A stretch of 64,000 nt of DNA from Varroa destructor (GCF_002443255.2 NW_019211455.1:27764033-27828032); one strand, 5' to 3'; positions 34,047-49,154 are shown, counted from the stretch's first letter. The notes: generated by a model from the letters alone, not told the origin. Translations and numbers: made by a program.

Positions 34047-37000
34047 AAACTAAAGATTTACAATTTAGCGTTATATTTACACTTGTAGACTATGACAATC
34101 TGTACACCTGTTATTACAATCTAAGTTGAGTGGGCTATAACAAGGGCGACCGTCGTTGGCAGTAAAGAAATGTATGTAGGTTCGTTTCTGCGGAGTCTTC
34201 AGGAGCTGAGCACTGAGTTCGAGTTAACACACAGTCGCCGAAATAAAAAATGAGCAAAATGAGTCTGATTTATTTGACCTTGGTGCCTATCAATTCAAAG
34301 GAAGCTGGTTGGATAACTTTGGCTTATGCTAACACATACAAGAGTAACGTATGGCTGACATCCAATAGTAGATTTTGCATAAATTCAAAAAATTTGATCA
34401 AGGAAAACCACTTTAAAAGTCGGAAACGGACATTTTTACCTAAAAAAAAAAAAATAAATAAACCGCTTCACACAAAAAACGAGTTTCCGACTAGCGTGGT
34501 GAAAAAAATGCCCAGGAACCTGTTTCGCTGGAAGCTGGAATTCTATGTTGCATGGCATTTGGCTCCGTTTCTTCTACTTAACATCTGGCTGAGTTGGGTA
34601 AGCATAGCCAACTCCCGCTCTTTTTGCTAACCCTTCCGTGTAACCTTACGTACGATATGAAAAGCTACGTTGATGGGTGGAAATAGAAACTCAAAGATCC
34701 TCAGCTAATCTGTAGGTGTCGCTTCTTATTATTGTATATTTCACTAATATAATTAAGCCGGGACGTCTGCGTGTTACATGTATTTCATATAGAGGGAAAT
34801 GCCATTGACTAATTGGAACGTGCGACATATTTCGTATATGAAGACTAGATATATTGCAGGGATCAATGGCTGTTGAGAAGTAATTATGACGATGTTTGTA
34901 ATTCATGGAAATATGATAAACTTTTACTCCTGCCCGGCCATCCGCCGTACGATAGCGACGATCGAAGGCGGAAATCAATTTGGACAGCATCGTATGCTGA
35001 ACAGGTAGGCGAAATCATTGCACGTTATCTAGCGTTGTTATTTACGCTCCGTACCTCCATTTCTTTTCGTATTAACCGACCGCCTAACGGATTCATCCGG
35101 ATCTGACAAACGCTATAATGTTTCCTTTATACCTGAATCATACATTGCAGCCAGTTGTCTTTGTTCTACTACTAATTGCAAGGCTGGTAATATGGCGGCG
35201 TTCTGCTTCGATTGATCTTTCTGTCTGTTGACTTCTGTTGCAGCATCTGCTTTGAACGTTTGCGCTAACTATTTCACAGACAGCCGCCGACAAAACTCGG
35301 TCTCTGCCTTTCATCTAGCATGACGGTAACTTCCTCTGTCCGTGGAATTTAATTTCACACTCTGGAAATATTTCTATCATCTTACTTTAGCAAAAAAAAA
35401 CTACTCGAAATAGAACAGAAATGTTCGTATCTGGCTTCCACTGTGTCTCCTTTCAATAGGTTTTCGGTATCACCTTTGGGCGCTACTCTAATGTAGCTAT
35501 GACACAGTACCTACATGCATCAAGTACTACGTAATTCCACTGTCTACCATCTCACATCTTTGGCCTCGACCATGATGCTAAACAAGCAAGATGACATCGA
35601 CTAATTAAATTTATGATAACATATCGTATGGTATTAATGCGGCGAGACCTTTATTTTGGGTTGCTGTACAAAGTTGCAAACCTTTCGCATATCGTATATT
35701 GATACTTTTCAATTTTACTCTTTAACGCCTTTACCTTAGTGGACGAATTAGGGAACGAGTAAGGTTTTTTTCCTGTCTTCGTTTAATTGTGCCCTCATAT
35801 CATGTAGGTTAATTAAATATATCTGTAGTCAAAGGAAAGCGTTTTCTCCACTTATGTATTTCGCTATATGAAACATTTAATAAGGATTCATGTTTTTGTA
35901 TTGTTGTTATTATTAAACGTTTCTTAGAGTTCTCTATGAGTTCTACATATGCAAGCCTACGTAGCAGTGAAGCTCGGCAATTATAATCTGTTCGCTTTAG
36001 TGTCCACTGCCCCTAGGCAGCGGTGGATACCGCGGATACAGCGGACGCCGTCGGCGGTAGCCGCTATTACACAGGCTCGACAACAACGAGACCCATCTAT
36101 TGGTCTTATCCCGCTTTCAGAAAGATATCGAACCGGTTATATTACCACGCCCAGTGCCCCCACGACGTACGGTGGCTGCCGATAGACGACCGCTTTTTTT
36201 TCTAATGCTGATAGGCTGTTAGGACTTCTAATCTAGTTATATAGCAACAAAAGAAAAAGAACTTCAGCTAAAAAATCGTGTTCTCACAATTGATATTATA
36301 GGGGAAAATTAGAATAAACAATTGATGAAAATAAAATGGAAGAATTTGTTGAGCAACCATATATGTTATATGGCTAGTAAGTGTTTATCCTCGATATAAT
36401 GATTGCATAGACTGCTCTAGATAGATTGTAGATAGTCTACCCAAAACGATAAAATACATTTTGGAAAATTACTAAAAAACACTGCTTTCCACCTACAGGT
36501 TATTAGTCCTATAAGTTTCATATTGTATTTCATAATCTTATCGTGTTTATATATATGATAATTATATCGCTAAAAGCTCCATATGCCACATTTCATCCCA
36601 GCGATACGTTTATCCGCAAGGTGTCTCTTCTTATATAAGTGCTAATTTGATTAGAACCTATAAACTTGTTTGCAGTTTTCGTAAGTAACTACGTGAAACA
36701 AACCAGGCCAAGATGTGCTCGTGCATACACCTAACAAAGGCCATAAATAGAATTCATACAAAACCTTCGCGGCGCTTTACGTCTACACGATGGTGTACCA
36801 ACGTGTAAAAACCAAAATATGATACATTCACGTCGACCTATTCTCATCATAGCACACAAGTATGGTTGGAATAGTGAGCTTACCTAGGTAGCTTCATGTT
36901 TTTAGTGGATATGCTCTATGTAGTACCTACTGCATTTGTCCCTACTAGTATTCCATGTGATAGCTATGTGTACGCTACCCATTAGCATATTACATTAAGT

Positions 37001-40000
37001 ATCTTGTAAATTATATTATATTAAAGTCCAACTACCTATACATACACGCGCATTGGCAACCATATAGTTGTCAATGAGTGGTCAAGACTGGATATTTGGC
37101 AGCAGACGATATCTGCTGGCTGAAACGTAAGTGTTTTTTATTCTCACCGTCTGCGGTTACACGCTACCGGAGACCTGAAGACCTTTTTATGTATTCTTCC
37201 TAGCTCCTAAACTGTGGCACTATGCTCTTTGTTCATCTTTACATCGAAAGAGATATATAAAACCAGCCTTTAGATCCTTGAGGCCTTTATTTTTATGGAT
37301 TAATAGAGTCTGCGTTGGGTTCGATGGGTCAACGTCTTGATAATTTACGTGCCATAGAAGTACTGAAAGTGAAGGCAAACGCACATCCTTTGCTTGCCCA
37401 GAAATTCCACCCTCAATGTGCTCAGCTGTAATAATAATTTAGACTCACTGTAATCGATGTTAAGGTGATACGCCTGATCATTGGGCCTTGCAAAAGAATA
37501 CCGCTTCCGTTTTTTTTATCCTGTTATGGGTTTTTTTTTCTTAAAGCCGTTCTGAACTCAGGAAAGGTACAGAGACCGCGCATCCGAAGACTTTCCCAAT
37601 AACGTGGCTGCAGCAAGTTTTCAAGAGAACTACTATGGGAGGGAATTGCTTTCACTATTCATTTCTCGCGACCTTGATACTATACTTCTCAAACGTGAGG
37701 TTTGCTGAATGAATGTGAAGTTAAAGAGTATGAGTAAACACCATGAGATCACGGAAACGCTTTATTCCAATCATAGATAGTCGAATAGGATCGAAGTGCC
37801 GTTCGTAGGAATTGCTTCTCCTTTCCTGTGGTCATTTTGTACCGGCTAAAGGTGATCTTATATACTGTTGTGAGAAACTATTTTGTCATTTTTCATTTGT
37901 AAGGCGTTCCTTTGCCAAACCAATATAAATGTTGTCAACTTCAACTCCGAGCGTGAATGTACTACCTCTAGATTTCGACATGTCGTGCCATAAAATGACC
38001 AGATTCAACATTTCTCAATGAAAATTTGGTAAAATGATAGGCTACTTTTGGATTTGCAAAGTTGATTCGGTTATAGTTAACAAACGAAATATTTGAGAAA
38101 TCACCTAGAGCTATTAGGAGATCTCCACTACAACTATCTAGGCATCAGCTCACGTAACCTGTACTCTAATAGAGCCGGTATTAATCTAAGGCCGGCTCAG
38201 CTAAATGGAATACCATTGAGGTCTGCGTGTGCGTTCTTCGTAGCCTCCGTTATGTTTAATACTAGGACTGCACCTCTTTGTTCGCTAGCCTTATTAGCTG
38301 TGAACAATAAAAGTAGCAAAGGATTCTAACCGAGGTTTGTCAACGCATAATTCGTCTGCAACCTTATCAGCTAGTAGTTGACAAACTAAAAAAGGAAATG
38401 GCAAACGATACCGGCACACAATGAGAGCAGACGATGACTTCTATCCGACTAAAACGTAGGTCGATAATTGGGAAAAAGAAGGAAACGTATGATATGCGAA
38501 CATATGACTCATTCTGTTCTTGATTCGAAGGTCACACCGGTAGATCATGAAGTTTCTCTAGTCAAAAAAGCAAATTATAGATCTTTGCATCTGCTGGATC
38601 ATGACAAATGAAAAGTGGTGTCTTCCAGATGATAAAGGCGATTTTCCATGTTACGATTCATGGTAAAAAATGTTACGGTCAATTTCTCCTCGGAAGAATC
38701 GTTTTCTTGTTTACGTGTGTCACCCCAGCTTTCTTAAATCGGACAATGTAATTGACTAGAGCCTCAATCTGATCGACTCCACATAGGAGGCTCCTTAACA
38801 AAAATACAGTCCTGCGCAACTGGACGACGCTTGTCGATTGGCTGGATCCAACTCAGCATCTTTTCGCATGTACGGAACCTATGAACGCTGAGTACTGTGA
38901 ATTAGTTAGTTTGAATATTTATACGTGCCGTATCGTGACGGCGCAGGCAGTAATGAGGATTATTGCACACTTGTTGGATTTTTAATAATGTTTTCTCAAT
39001 CTCCTTCAATTCCCTCCAACGCTTGCGACCGATATAGCCAGATAAAAACGTCTAGTTGAACTAAAGTCACTGAATATATTACTTGATGTTCAAAATTAGC
39101 TGGATGGGGGGAAACATAGAGTGAGGTCGATATAAACGTGTATAGTATGTTTTTGCATGTTAGTGTTATTTGTTGTGTTCGTTGCGGCTCAAAGATAAAC
39201 TCATAACCTAAATAGCAACGTGACCCTCACGCAGTTAGCTTGCAAGAATAACTTGCAAGAAAACCTGTAGCGTTAAGTTAGAAACAGCAACGTTTTATCT
39301 ATACGTCATAAAAAGAAGCTTGCTTATTCTTCACTAACTATTATTCGACGTCTTAGCATACAGAGGGCCAGCTTTTTGCGCATATTTACGTAATAATTGT
39401 ACGTTTCATCTGCTAGTATATCATATTGGAACGCGTCAACAAGGCCCAAACTGAATACATTAATGGAAATATAACTGTCGTTAGTTTTCAGCTAATTGGC
39501 TGGATCTTTCCACAATCACTGGAACCTGGAAAGTCGTCGATGATTGTAGTAGATCACTAAAATCGCCCTAATCCTGTGTACGACCGTTTAGGCTCAATGC
39601 ATCTCATTTGATAAGTAGCAACTTTTATAGTTATTTACAAGTCATACTCCTGTGTAGTAGATGTCTACTGAAAAGGGCTTAAGTGGACGAGGTTTCCTTT
39701 GAGTGGAGGAGGAGTCCTTTGATAGAACATATTTTCTTGTAATTTGGTCTTTAAGTTAGGACATTTAGAAAGCAAGTTCGAAAGGTACGCTTTCTCTAAA
39801 TAAGCAAAAGAACCGCACTTTTTTCACTTTGTCTAGCTAGTTTATTTAACACTAATATATCTAGTAAGCAATTACATCTACGTATTGAGACACACAATGC
39901 TGGAAATTAGAATAGATGGCTCGACGTATGTAAGTTAATAACAGCTTACTTACTGCACTGATTCACTTTAATTAGTTTTTGGAACATCCATTTTATATAT

Positions 40001-43000
40001 TTAGCGTACACCATTATTGACGCTTTCGCTGATGTGACGTCGTCCTGGGAAGCCCATCTTTAAAGGGCCGAACATTTCGGGTCATCCGAAGATGCCCGAT
40101 ACCGATCGTGAAGATTATACTAGGCATACAGCACTCACGTTATTAAATCACTTTGTTTTTTGTCACATTTAGAGGTTTTGCCCCGATGCCCGGTGACGGT
40201 ATAGAATACATGGAAATACACGGGTATTTTTTAAACCGTGTAGTTGACGTCTTTGGAACCCAAGAAAAAACCGAGGCAGGATAGACAAATAATAATTTCA
40301 CCTCGTAGTTTCCCGTCAGAGATTGATTGAAATAAATTTGAAATTCTCGCATAGAACCAGTTTAACATGTAGGGAAATTTTTTTTTTTTTATAGCAAGTC
40401 GCATGTTTGGTGTGGCCTGATGCAGTCCAACCGGTGCTTTGGTTAAGAAAGCCGATAGATGCATGTCTCCCATATTATATAGATAACCTGCAAATTAAGT
40501 CCACTACTTTTGCCGTAAGTTGCTTCCATACACGTTTGTACATGGGATCAAATCCATTCCAAATAGCTAGGTCTATTGATTTGTTTATAGTTATAGGTTT
40601 TGTTCAACATCTCAGATAAAACGAAGATATCAAGCGGTGCACGTCTTCAGAGTAGTGCTCTATTTCATTGCACGAGAATGAATCAGGTAAATAAAGAGAC
40701 TGCGGTTCAACAACAAACGGCATATGCCAAATGTACGCTAAATAAACGTTGATCTGTGAATAATGCTACCATTGTAATGATACGCACGCCCACGTGCTTT
40801 CTAAATTATATAATACATGGCCGCACTACCTTACTTTAGGCTCTAATACGTCATGCAGGCACATGTTTATCGCAACTTTATAACACCCTAGCCGAGGTCG
40901 AAAGCCGAATCAATGGCCTACTCTGACAAACGGACTGCATCCACATCTTTCAGGTCTCTATGTATATAGGCGTATCCGCACACGGGACGACATATTCCTT
41001 TCATTCTTGCTTTATAATAGAGTGATTAAAAATATTTTGCTTTATAAAAAAAACAGCCACAAATATGCTGTTATGCGAATTGTTTCCTAGTGCTCTAGTG
41101 AGCAGCCCGACCCTAGAAAATACCGTCAACTTTACGCCAGCACAGGAAGTTCCGTCCCGCAGTGTTACACTCATTCGTTTTATCGTCGCACTGATTCTTC
41201 TTTCCGTTCTGTTTCCCATGCAGATTGCATCAGATGGATTAACAGTCTAATCGCAGACTACTAAGTTACCTTTCTAGCTTGGCTACGAACTAGTGATCAA
41301 CTTAAGTGTTAATCGAGCAACAGTATATTTCGGCCTAGAAACCTATTGGTCAGACTTTGTTCCTTTTCTGCTTATCCTTTCATCTCTGTACTGTTTTTGA
41401 AAATCCCGGGTTGTCTAACTCCTCAATTGCCTACTTCTACGACTTCTTATCACTGCGTCGCATTTCCGTGTGTACGATAATCCGGCATCATACTCGACGT
41501 CGTTGTTCCTCGCTGATGATGATGACGGCGTCTCGTAGAGTAATTAAATTAATATCAGTGCTTCTTTGACGATGTTCCTCCTCTCGAAAAAGGACAGCTT
41601 GCCCTTCACCATATTTAGACTTACGATGTCTCTGTTGCTACAAAACGGCGGTAGGTTCACCGTTTGCGGCAACTTTTAAAGGCTTTTCTCTGTAAGACTG
41701 GCAGCAAAACTTCTTTGTAGCTAACTTCGTTGTTCTTGTCACTAGCGGTGTACGGTAGGAGCACTAAGGAGCAATGGACTTGCGTGAGCGCAGATACACA
41801 CGCAGAGTGTATGTTTCTTCCGAGTGGTTGTCCTCATCGCTTTGGCAATCGCTGCGTTCTCCACGGTAAAATGTTCAAACGATTTTGACGAACGCGTGTA
41901 CATTGTGGCTTGACGTATTTCATTTTATGTGAGATGTGGTGATGATTTATGCCTTCATGTGCGTCTGCCATCCTTTTTTTTATGGCAGGGAACGAAAGTA
42001 CCTCTGTGACCAAACCACCCCCAGTACGGCTCGAACCCCACTAATGAGAAACGCCTCTGCCTGCAAAGACATATTTTGTTTAGGCCCACTAAATATGTTA
42101 TTTATGCGTTATTTGATTATTCATCTTGCGTAGAAACACGTAGCGTTTTATACCAATCCTATGCAATACATTAAATGAATCCAGGAAGCTGTACAGTTCA
42201 ATGTATGATCAAACACGAAGTAATGCTTATCGTGTGATAATATATAAATATATATTTTTTATCATTGTTCTTTGCAACGGATTTGCATTTATTCGCTGGT
42301 CCCGGCACGAGCGTTTACAAAAAAAAAATCATGGAACGAATAGCATGGCGTTGTTTTAGAGATCCAAGTAAAAGCTTGCTATTTTTTGGCATCTTTGCGC
42401 CGGGTGAGGGGTTAATAGGACTCAAATTTCCTCTTTTGCTAGGAATCGACAGTCCCTGTTATTGCTAATTTTCATCGACATCTGGCAAGTCTGAAAAAGA
42501 TTTCCGTGAGGCAAACGAGAAGATTCTTATTAGGATTTATATTTGCGGGGCTTAGAAGGCCATTTTTGTAGCAGAAAGTAACGCGCGTTTTGTGGAGCAT
42601 TAATTACCGATTAGGTCGTCGAGATAGAATCGAACAGTTAACTGTTTTGAGGCTTTTTATACTCTGTTGCACCTACTGGATTGTTTGGCATTTTTTACCT
42701 CTTGCGTGTCAGAAATTGAATTTTTCTTGCGTGCAGCGACATTTCACCGAGTTTTCAGTTTACCAATGACGTTTGAGGCACGGCTACTCTTAACGAACTT
42801 TATTATGCCTATTAAAAAGTGTTTCTAAGTTGATCAGTGAGTGCTTTCAATTCAGAGTTGAAGTTGTAATTGTTGACCGTTAAAAGCACACCTTCGAAAA
42901 TATACAGAAAGAAAACTGTTGAGATATCTCTGTTTATTTTGAAATGGGTTTGATAACAGAGTGTAAGGAAATTCTTGTGCACACATATGTATATATATAC

Positions 43001-43158
43001 TCGGCCCAATTTATACTCGATGACGGGGTCGCTAGTTCTGTGAAAATGCGTACGTATGACGTATCAGAAACGATGTTAGCACTCGACAATTGAGCCTGCT
43101 GCCAGAACATTTGAAAATGGACAAAATGAACGTCATGGATTTCATCAGTAACATCTAT

Positions 43159-43177
43159 TATCGGAGAGTCTCCGATA
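43159..43177. repeat. 19-bp palindrome TATCGGAGA-G-TCTCCGATA
   Basis: Nine-base perfect arms flank a single central G, in a gene-free AT-rich region. Confidence 0.7.
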
Positions 43178-43512
43178 GATTACTAAACAAGAGTTATAAT
43201 AATAATACACCCGAGTAGGTTTAAGTATATACGTTAATGCGTGCAGGTCAAAGTTTGCTAAAAAAAAATAACCCTAACCTTTGGTCGAACTTCTAAGGAG
43301 GGTCATTTCATTGCAGTCTTATGCGTAATTTATATTTACTTTGGATAATCTTAGCGAATCTGAGAAATACACTTACATAAGTTAAACACTGTAACATCTT
43401 TAAGTAAGATTATCGTATCGTTTTCCCGTTAAATGTCAAGGCTCGCGTTACTTAAATAACGGTGAAAATGACTAGGGGGTTTTCATTTTTAATCAATGCA
43501 TGTTTCAAGGTT

Positions 43513-43554
43513 CTTTAAATAGGTCAGCTATTAATAGCAGCTTTAAATAGGTCA
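43513..43554 (+). promoter_or_regulatory. Two identical RORE-type nuclear-receptor sites
   Basis: CTTTAAATAGGTCA occurs at 43513-43526 and again at 43541-43554, separated by GCTATTAATAGC plus AG. Each copy contains TAAATAGGTCA, a perfect match to the monomeric ROR/Rev-erb element (HR3/E75 in arthropods). No gene has been identified nearby, so function is inferred from motif alone. Confidence 0.3.
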
Positions 43555-46500
43555 AGTTTCTATTTGTTTTCTGTTAGTTCTGACAGATACTGGAAAGCGT
43601 ACCGTCCTGTGACTAAATTGCAGATGCTGAATCCAAACAGTCCATGGCTGTCATAGTTACATGGGCCTAATCACGCGCCCCAAGATTATCTTACTCAAAG
43701 AGAAGTGGGCAAGCAATAGTTCGTCTCAATAATGACAAAATGACTGTTAGCCCTGTACTGTAAATTCTATCGTGCTCATGCTGCAATAATAATGCGCGCT
43801 TCCTAATAGTCCGAGAATCCGCGCGCAAGAAAAAGTTAAACAAATGAGCAGAAAAAATACATTTGCTTTTTCGAACAAATCTGGGTTATATGCATTATGT
43901 AATATTATAGTGGTCGAACTGCATTGAGAATCTGGAGGCAAAGGATACAGGGGTTCTTCTAATAATGATCAACGACCCAATTAGGGTCCTTCTAAGAGAA
44001 CAAACCTTTACATAAAGCTATGAAATGCGCTTCAGTTTGAGGAAAAAATATCTCCTCCGTCTAAATCCGACACTTTGAAACTCTTCTTGATGCTTCATTG
44101 CGTCATCGTCCTTGGCATGCTGGTTAAATGTTAATGTTTATACTTGACCATTGCCACCGTCTGAGGAGTGATAGCATGCAACACGAGAACACTCAAAACA
44201 AGGAAAAGTAGGTTCACTTTGGTTATGCGCCTCCGAAGTTTACACAGCGCACTGCTCTGCTGACGCCAAACCCCAGTACTTGCTAAATTTATGTAAACAA
44301 TCACATGATGTACGTAATGTCAACGCGTACCGCATCAACACACGTAGGTAAATAGATGCCAAAAACGCAAAATAAGCTCCGCTAAAGTATTTTTTTTCGA
44401 CCTTAAGCCCCGACACACATAAAGGTAGCGCGTACGATTTGAGCCAAATACACTTCGGGTTTCATTTGTTCGGGCTAATTTACCACTACACACGAAAACA
44501 TAAAGTGTGGGAGCGCAAGCATATTTTTCCATTTTTCCTGTCTCCGAAAAAAACAATAGCTCATTCGGAACAATAAAATATGATTACAAAAGGTAGACTT
44601 TAACGCCTTTTTGTTTGTCGAAAAACCTAGTTCCAGATCATACACGCCCCGTTATCAGGAGCGCAATGCTTAGTCGTCGTCTTATAATGGCATTATGAAC
44701 TTCATCCAGATCACACAAATCCAGGAGTAGCACAGAAGAGTCCAAATCAAAAAAACCTATTCTGTAGGGTAACGGTCATCATAGATGGCGTTACTAGTTA
44801 TGTTGAAGAACGAGGACAAGCATGCAAGGACAAATCCCACATTTATGATCTTTTTTTAGTTCGGTTATTTATTGTATGGTACTAATATCAGGCTAGTAAA
44901 TAATACTTGTTTCAACGATCAACTTAATTTAACCCACTTGGCACTCTGAACGTTATTTGAGTTGGATTTACTTAGTTTTGGAATAATTACAGTCACAGAA
45001 CTTCACTGAGCATTGCCGTAGCGCGTATTCTGCAAATGATCAGGGTAATAAGTTGCTGGTTTTCATTAGAACATAAAACACAATAGCGAATAAATCATTA
45101 TTCAACTATATTTAGATAGCCGATAAATCGGATCCTGCGTTTTCAGAAACATGCCTGTATTGTACGATACTGCGTGTTTTTTTATTAACAATTTACCGCT
45201 CAGATTCAAATGTTTAGTTAGCATTTTTGACGATAATACAAAATGAAGTGAATAGATCATATCAGAATTCTAAGTAATCACTAAGAAGTCCTCGATAGGT
45301 CCTATTGAGGCACTTTCTCATCAATTTTTTATACATATAATTTACGCTTGAATTAACTTAGTTGAGTAGCGAGTTATCAGGTTCCCAACTTGGCCTGGCC
45401 CAACAAGGCTTGGATAAAGCTTGCCATTTCGCTTTGTGCTAAGATCGTATTCCCTCGCCCATTTGGCTAACTGTCTACAGACAAACATGATGGCTGGGTC
45501 GGTGCTCGACGATATCGGACCCATCCATTTCCGACCCTATCAACTAGCGTCACGTATTGAAAACAAGCATCAACGAGATGGTTCTTATTACTATTACTGA
45601 CAGGTATGAATATGTCAGCAAAGTTATAATGCAGTGCGAAAAACGGTATCATCATAGCAGCATAGGTTGTCCTCGAATACGTGTTGTCCATTGAAATCCA
45701 CGTATTTTTAAATAACATATTTAGATGATATGGAGGATATTCTGTTCTAGCAGAATGAATAGTTTAATTTCACTTATTGTTCGACGTTTTTTTTTTATAA
45801 TTTTATTCTGTTGTAGCCTTTCTGGTGTATAATTTGCGCCAGTTACAAAAAGAAATCCGCAGAAGATCGCAGTCACCTGCACGACAGCCCGTCAATATTT
45901 ACCATTTGCCTACAAAATCAGGTCTCAATTTCTGGCCTTAAGCGATCATTGAGCATAAAGCAAACGACTGAGCGGCTCAGATCGTACAAGCAGGAAAACC
46001 TTCTTCTAAAGAAATCGCTTTAGGCAATTCTCCTATTTGTCAGCTAATGACGTGGGTGTGTAATCTCTACCCCGCCCCGCCCCACACTCTCAATAGAAAA
46101 GAAAGGCGCTATCGTTTTAGAGGTTAAATTTCCGCTGAAAGCGGTACGCAATCTGTCCTGTATAAATGAAATAAACTATGAAGGACTGCGAACACGTCGA
46201 TTGGCCTTAAAGTAGATAACCTTTAAATCAGATTTGGCGTCGTACGTTAGATAGTGACGAAATTGGATTGTCTTTAATTAATTTATTTATTTATTCAGGA
46301 CCTTTTGAACACTTGCTTTCATCCAAACGTTTTAAACTTGAAAAACATTATATTACATAGCAATATAATTATACTTATTGGGTAGAAATAAAGTGAAAAA
46401 TTTCTCTTGTTATTACGACAACCGCCGATTATATATTTGAAGTATTATAGTGCGAGATGCTTTGTGGAGACTAAATTTTACAAAGGACAGTTACTTATTA

Positions 46501-48994
46501 GTTGGTACAACTGAGTAAGTTAAACTAATTGTAATCTTTCTGGAATTCTGCGAGGAGATTTATCGAATCTGAAACCATTTCGATAGGCGTTATCTTTACG
46601 TATTAAAGAAACTTGGCCCAAACAACATTAAAGATAATAGCAAGCAACACTATGCAAAACTATTACTGTCATAGATTGTTTCTACTCATTTTTGTCTACA
46701 CTGGGCTCAGCAGTGTGGACGTCGACGACGGCTAACATTTTCGGCAAGATAATTAACTGTAACTACTACATCTAGTTGATTAAGGTAGGTCCTCGTTTAT
46801 GTTATAATATGAGAGATATCATGCACCAGATTCTATAATTACAGGAGAATCTTTTTTCTACAAGATTGCATGAAGAAGGGATATAAGAAGCACGTACATT
46901 TCTCTCTCACATTCATTTTAGCACGTACAAAAAATGGAAATAATCTAAGGGAAGCTATAACGAACTTAGAATTTATACTGAAGGACGAATTTACCAAACA
47001 CAAGCACCAGATGGCGCAACTGAAAAGGGAATTAATTTTATCTTTTAAAAATCTATTTTCAGCGGTGCTAATAAGCGCTTAGGAGCGCATTTAATGATTG
47101 AAACAATTAACAGTGGAAATAAGACTCTAACAGAAGAAAGTAAAAAAAAGGGCAACAAAATTTATCCTCATAACCGTTTGCATCGTGATTTTCAAATAGT
47201 ACTTCGTGATTCTGGATAGATCAGCAATCGTCTTTCCTTAACAATGATAACAGAAACAACGCTTTTAATAAAAATAATCTAATACCTTCCTTTTCCAACT
47301 GTAAATTTAGTTGTTTTTTTTCTTCAAAAAATGTCTTTCAATACCTGCGCTTTTTCATTTCATATACTGTAATCTAACATACACATGGTCTCACAGTGAA
47401 GGAACCCACTGCTATATAACTAGCTAACACGACCCTTTTTTAAAGGACTTTTAATTTTTTTTAAGGAGCTAAGTTGGCCATTGAGGGTTGATGCGGTATG
47501 GCGAAGGTAACGTTTTTAAAGTGGGTAATTTCCTAAAAGGTTTATGAAAAATGATGTGATCGTGCCGGCTTCTAAACGTGCAGGCAGCGTGTAAAAGGTC
47601 AACAGCAATTTTTGTTCGAAATTTCGAACTTACTGTAACGCCAAATTTTCGTTGACACAGAACCACTGTATAGTCATTGTAATAAGTTCAACCGGTTTCA
47701 GTTAGTTTTCGAAAAGCCGAAATTTAACATCAAGCCATATTTTGAGAAGCATTTGTAAATTATTCCTTAAGAAAAAAATGCGAGTATTGTCTAGATGAAG
47801 AAGATCGATCTATTTAATGCCGATTATCAGCCTAAAAAAAGCAGACATAGATGCAAACGCTTAATACATCCGAAGCAATCGGACCCTATTCAAAGGGCTA
47901 GAAGAGCAAATAACGTGTTTTTGGTTATTAAGTAAGTACATTTCATTGCTAATTTTATGAAGTTCAAGTAATTTTACTCGTGATGATGGTGCTAAATACT
48001 TTCGGTATGGGTATGTAAACGTCTTATGAAAATATCCCATAATCTTCCATCGATACTTCATCTTTATTTAAGAGCTCACAATAGTGCCGTAATAGTCCTT
48101 TCACCAATAGCGACATATAGGCCTTGTTTAAAGGTTTGAAGTTTATTGCTATCTTGAAAAAGTTTCTGACACAATTTCACACAAAAAGTCCAGAAAAGTC
48201 CCTCTATTAAAATCTATCTAACTAGTAACTACAAGTTTTTTGAGATAGATAGTAACAGTCACGTTCTTTTTTTAGAACACTTCAATTTCACTTTGTTTAC
48301 TCTAGAAATATGTAACTTCTATGCTTCCTTTCCTTTAATTGCTGTTTTTCCGACTTCCATGAACTTTCCACTAATAAACTATTATCTCGATGTTAATTTC
48401 CCATTTCTATTTGACTAAGTTATATCTACTTGACAAGTTGCGATACCATGTACGTACACTGTAAAGGCAATGAAGGAACTTTACTATTTTAATCAACATG
48501 TTGCTTGTTCAGTGACTACGATTAAAATTTTCCATAATAAGTCTCAACTGCAACTGATTCAGAACTGAAAAAATCTCGTTGTCCCCGATGTCTCTGCCTG
48601 CTGATCGTCGTCGCGGAAACAGGAACGTTCTACAAAAACAGATATCCGGCCTAGATCTTGCTGCAGGACCGAATCTATCTGTGAGCAGAAACTCGGAGCA
48701 TATAACGCATTGTTTGCTAGAGAGGAATTGTATAGGCTAAGTATTTCTAGCAAAAACATTTCCCACAAATGTCAGCATTGGTCATGCTTTGTGGAACTTG
48801 GGTCAGGGCATCGGCACAATCTTATGTTAGAATGCTCTGAAACTTATTAATTAGCTCGGATCAATAAACATATGTTTAGATTATACCCGGTGTACTTTGA
48901 GTGAGACGTGTTAATAGCTGACACGTCCGTTTAGGTTTGTCCTATATTCTATCACATAAGCTGCTCATCGAATTCAGAAATATGATCGTTATTG

Positions 48995-49067
48995 GGTATA
49001 TATCCTTCGGTGTGACAAATAGAACACAAAAACTGTGTTTTATTTATTACACCGAAGGGTAAATATT
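48995..49067 (+). ncRNA. Pre-miRNA-like hairpin (34-position stem, 5-base loop)
   Basis: Arms 48995-49028 and 49034-49067 pair around the loop AAAAC (49029-49033). Of 34 opposed positions, two are mismatches (C-A and A-A) and five are G-U wobbles; the remainder are Watson-Crick. The core CCTTCGGTGT / ACACCGAAGG is perfect. The wobbles pair only as + strand RNA, which suggests that orientation. The structure is seen; processing as a microRNA is inference. Confidence 0.4.
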
Positions 49068-49128
49068 AAAGAAAAGCCTATTAAAGGAAAGCCTTGGAAA
49101 TTGCCCTAAATCACTAAAAAGCAGAACC

Positions 49129-49154
49129 TATATATATATATATATATATATATA
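49129..49154. repeat. (TA)13
   Basis: Pure dinucleotide run 60 bases after the pre-miRNA-like hairpin. Confidence 0.95.

Noticed and set aside
34250..34630. 126-codon open frame
   Set aside because: Driven by A-runs and AT-rich composition, Lys/Asn-rich, with no domain or splice support.
33361..42050. Similar short stretches at 33361 and 41984 (GCAGGAAACGAAGGTA / GCAGGGAACGAAAGTA, then TACGGCTNGAAC)
   Set aside because: Similarity covers only about 60 bases at modest identity with no clear element boundaries; too weak to call a repeat family.
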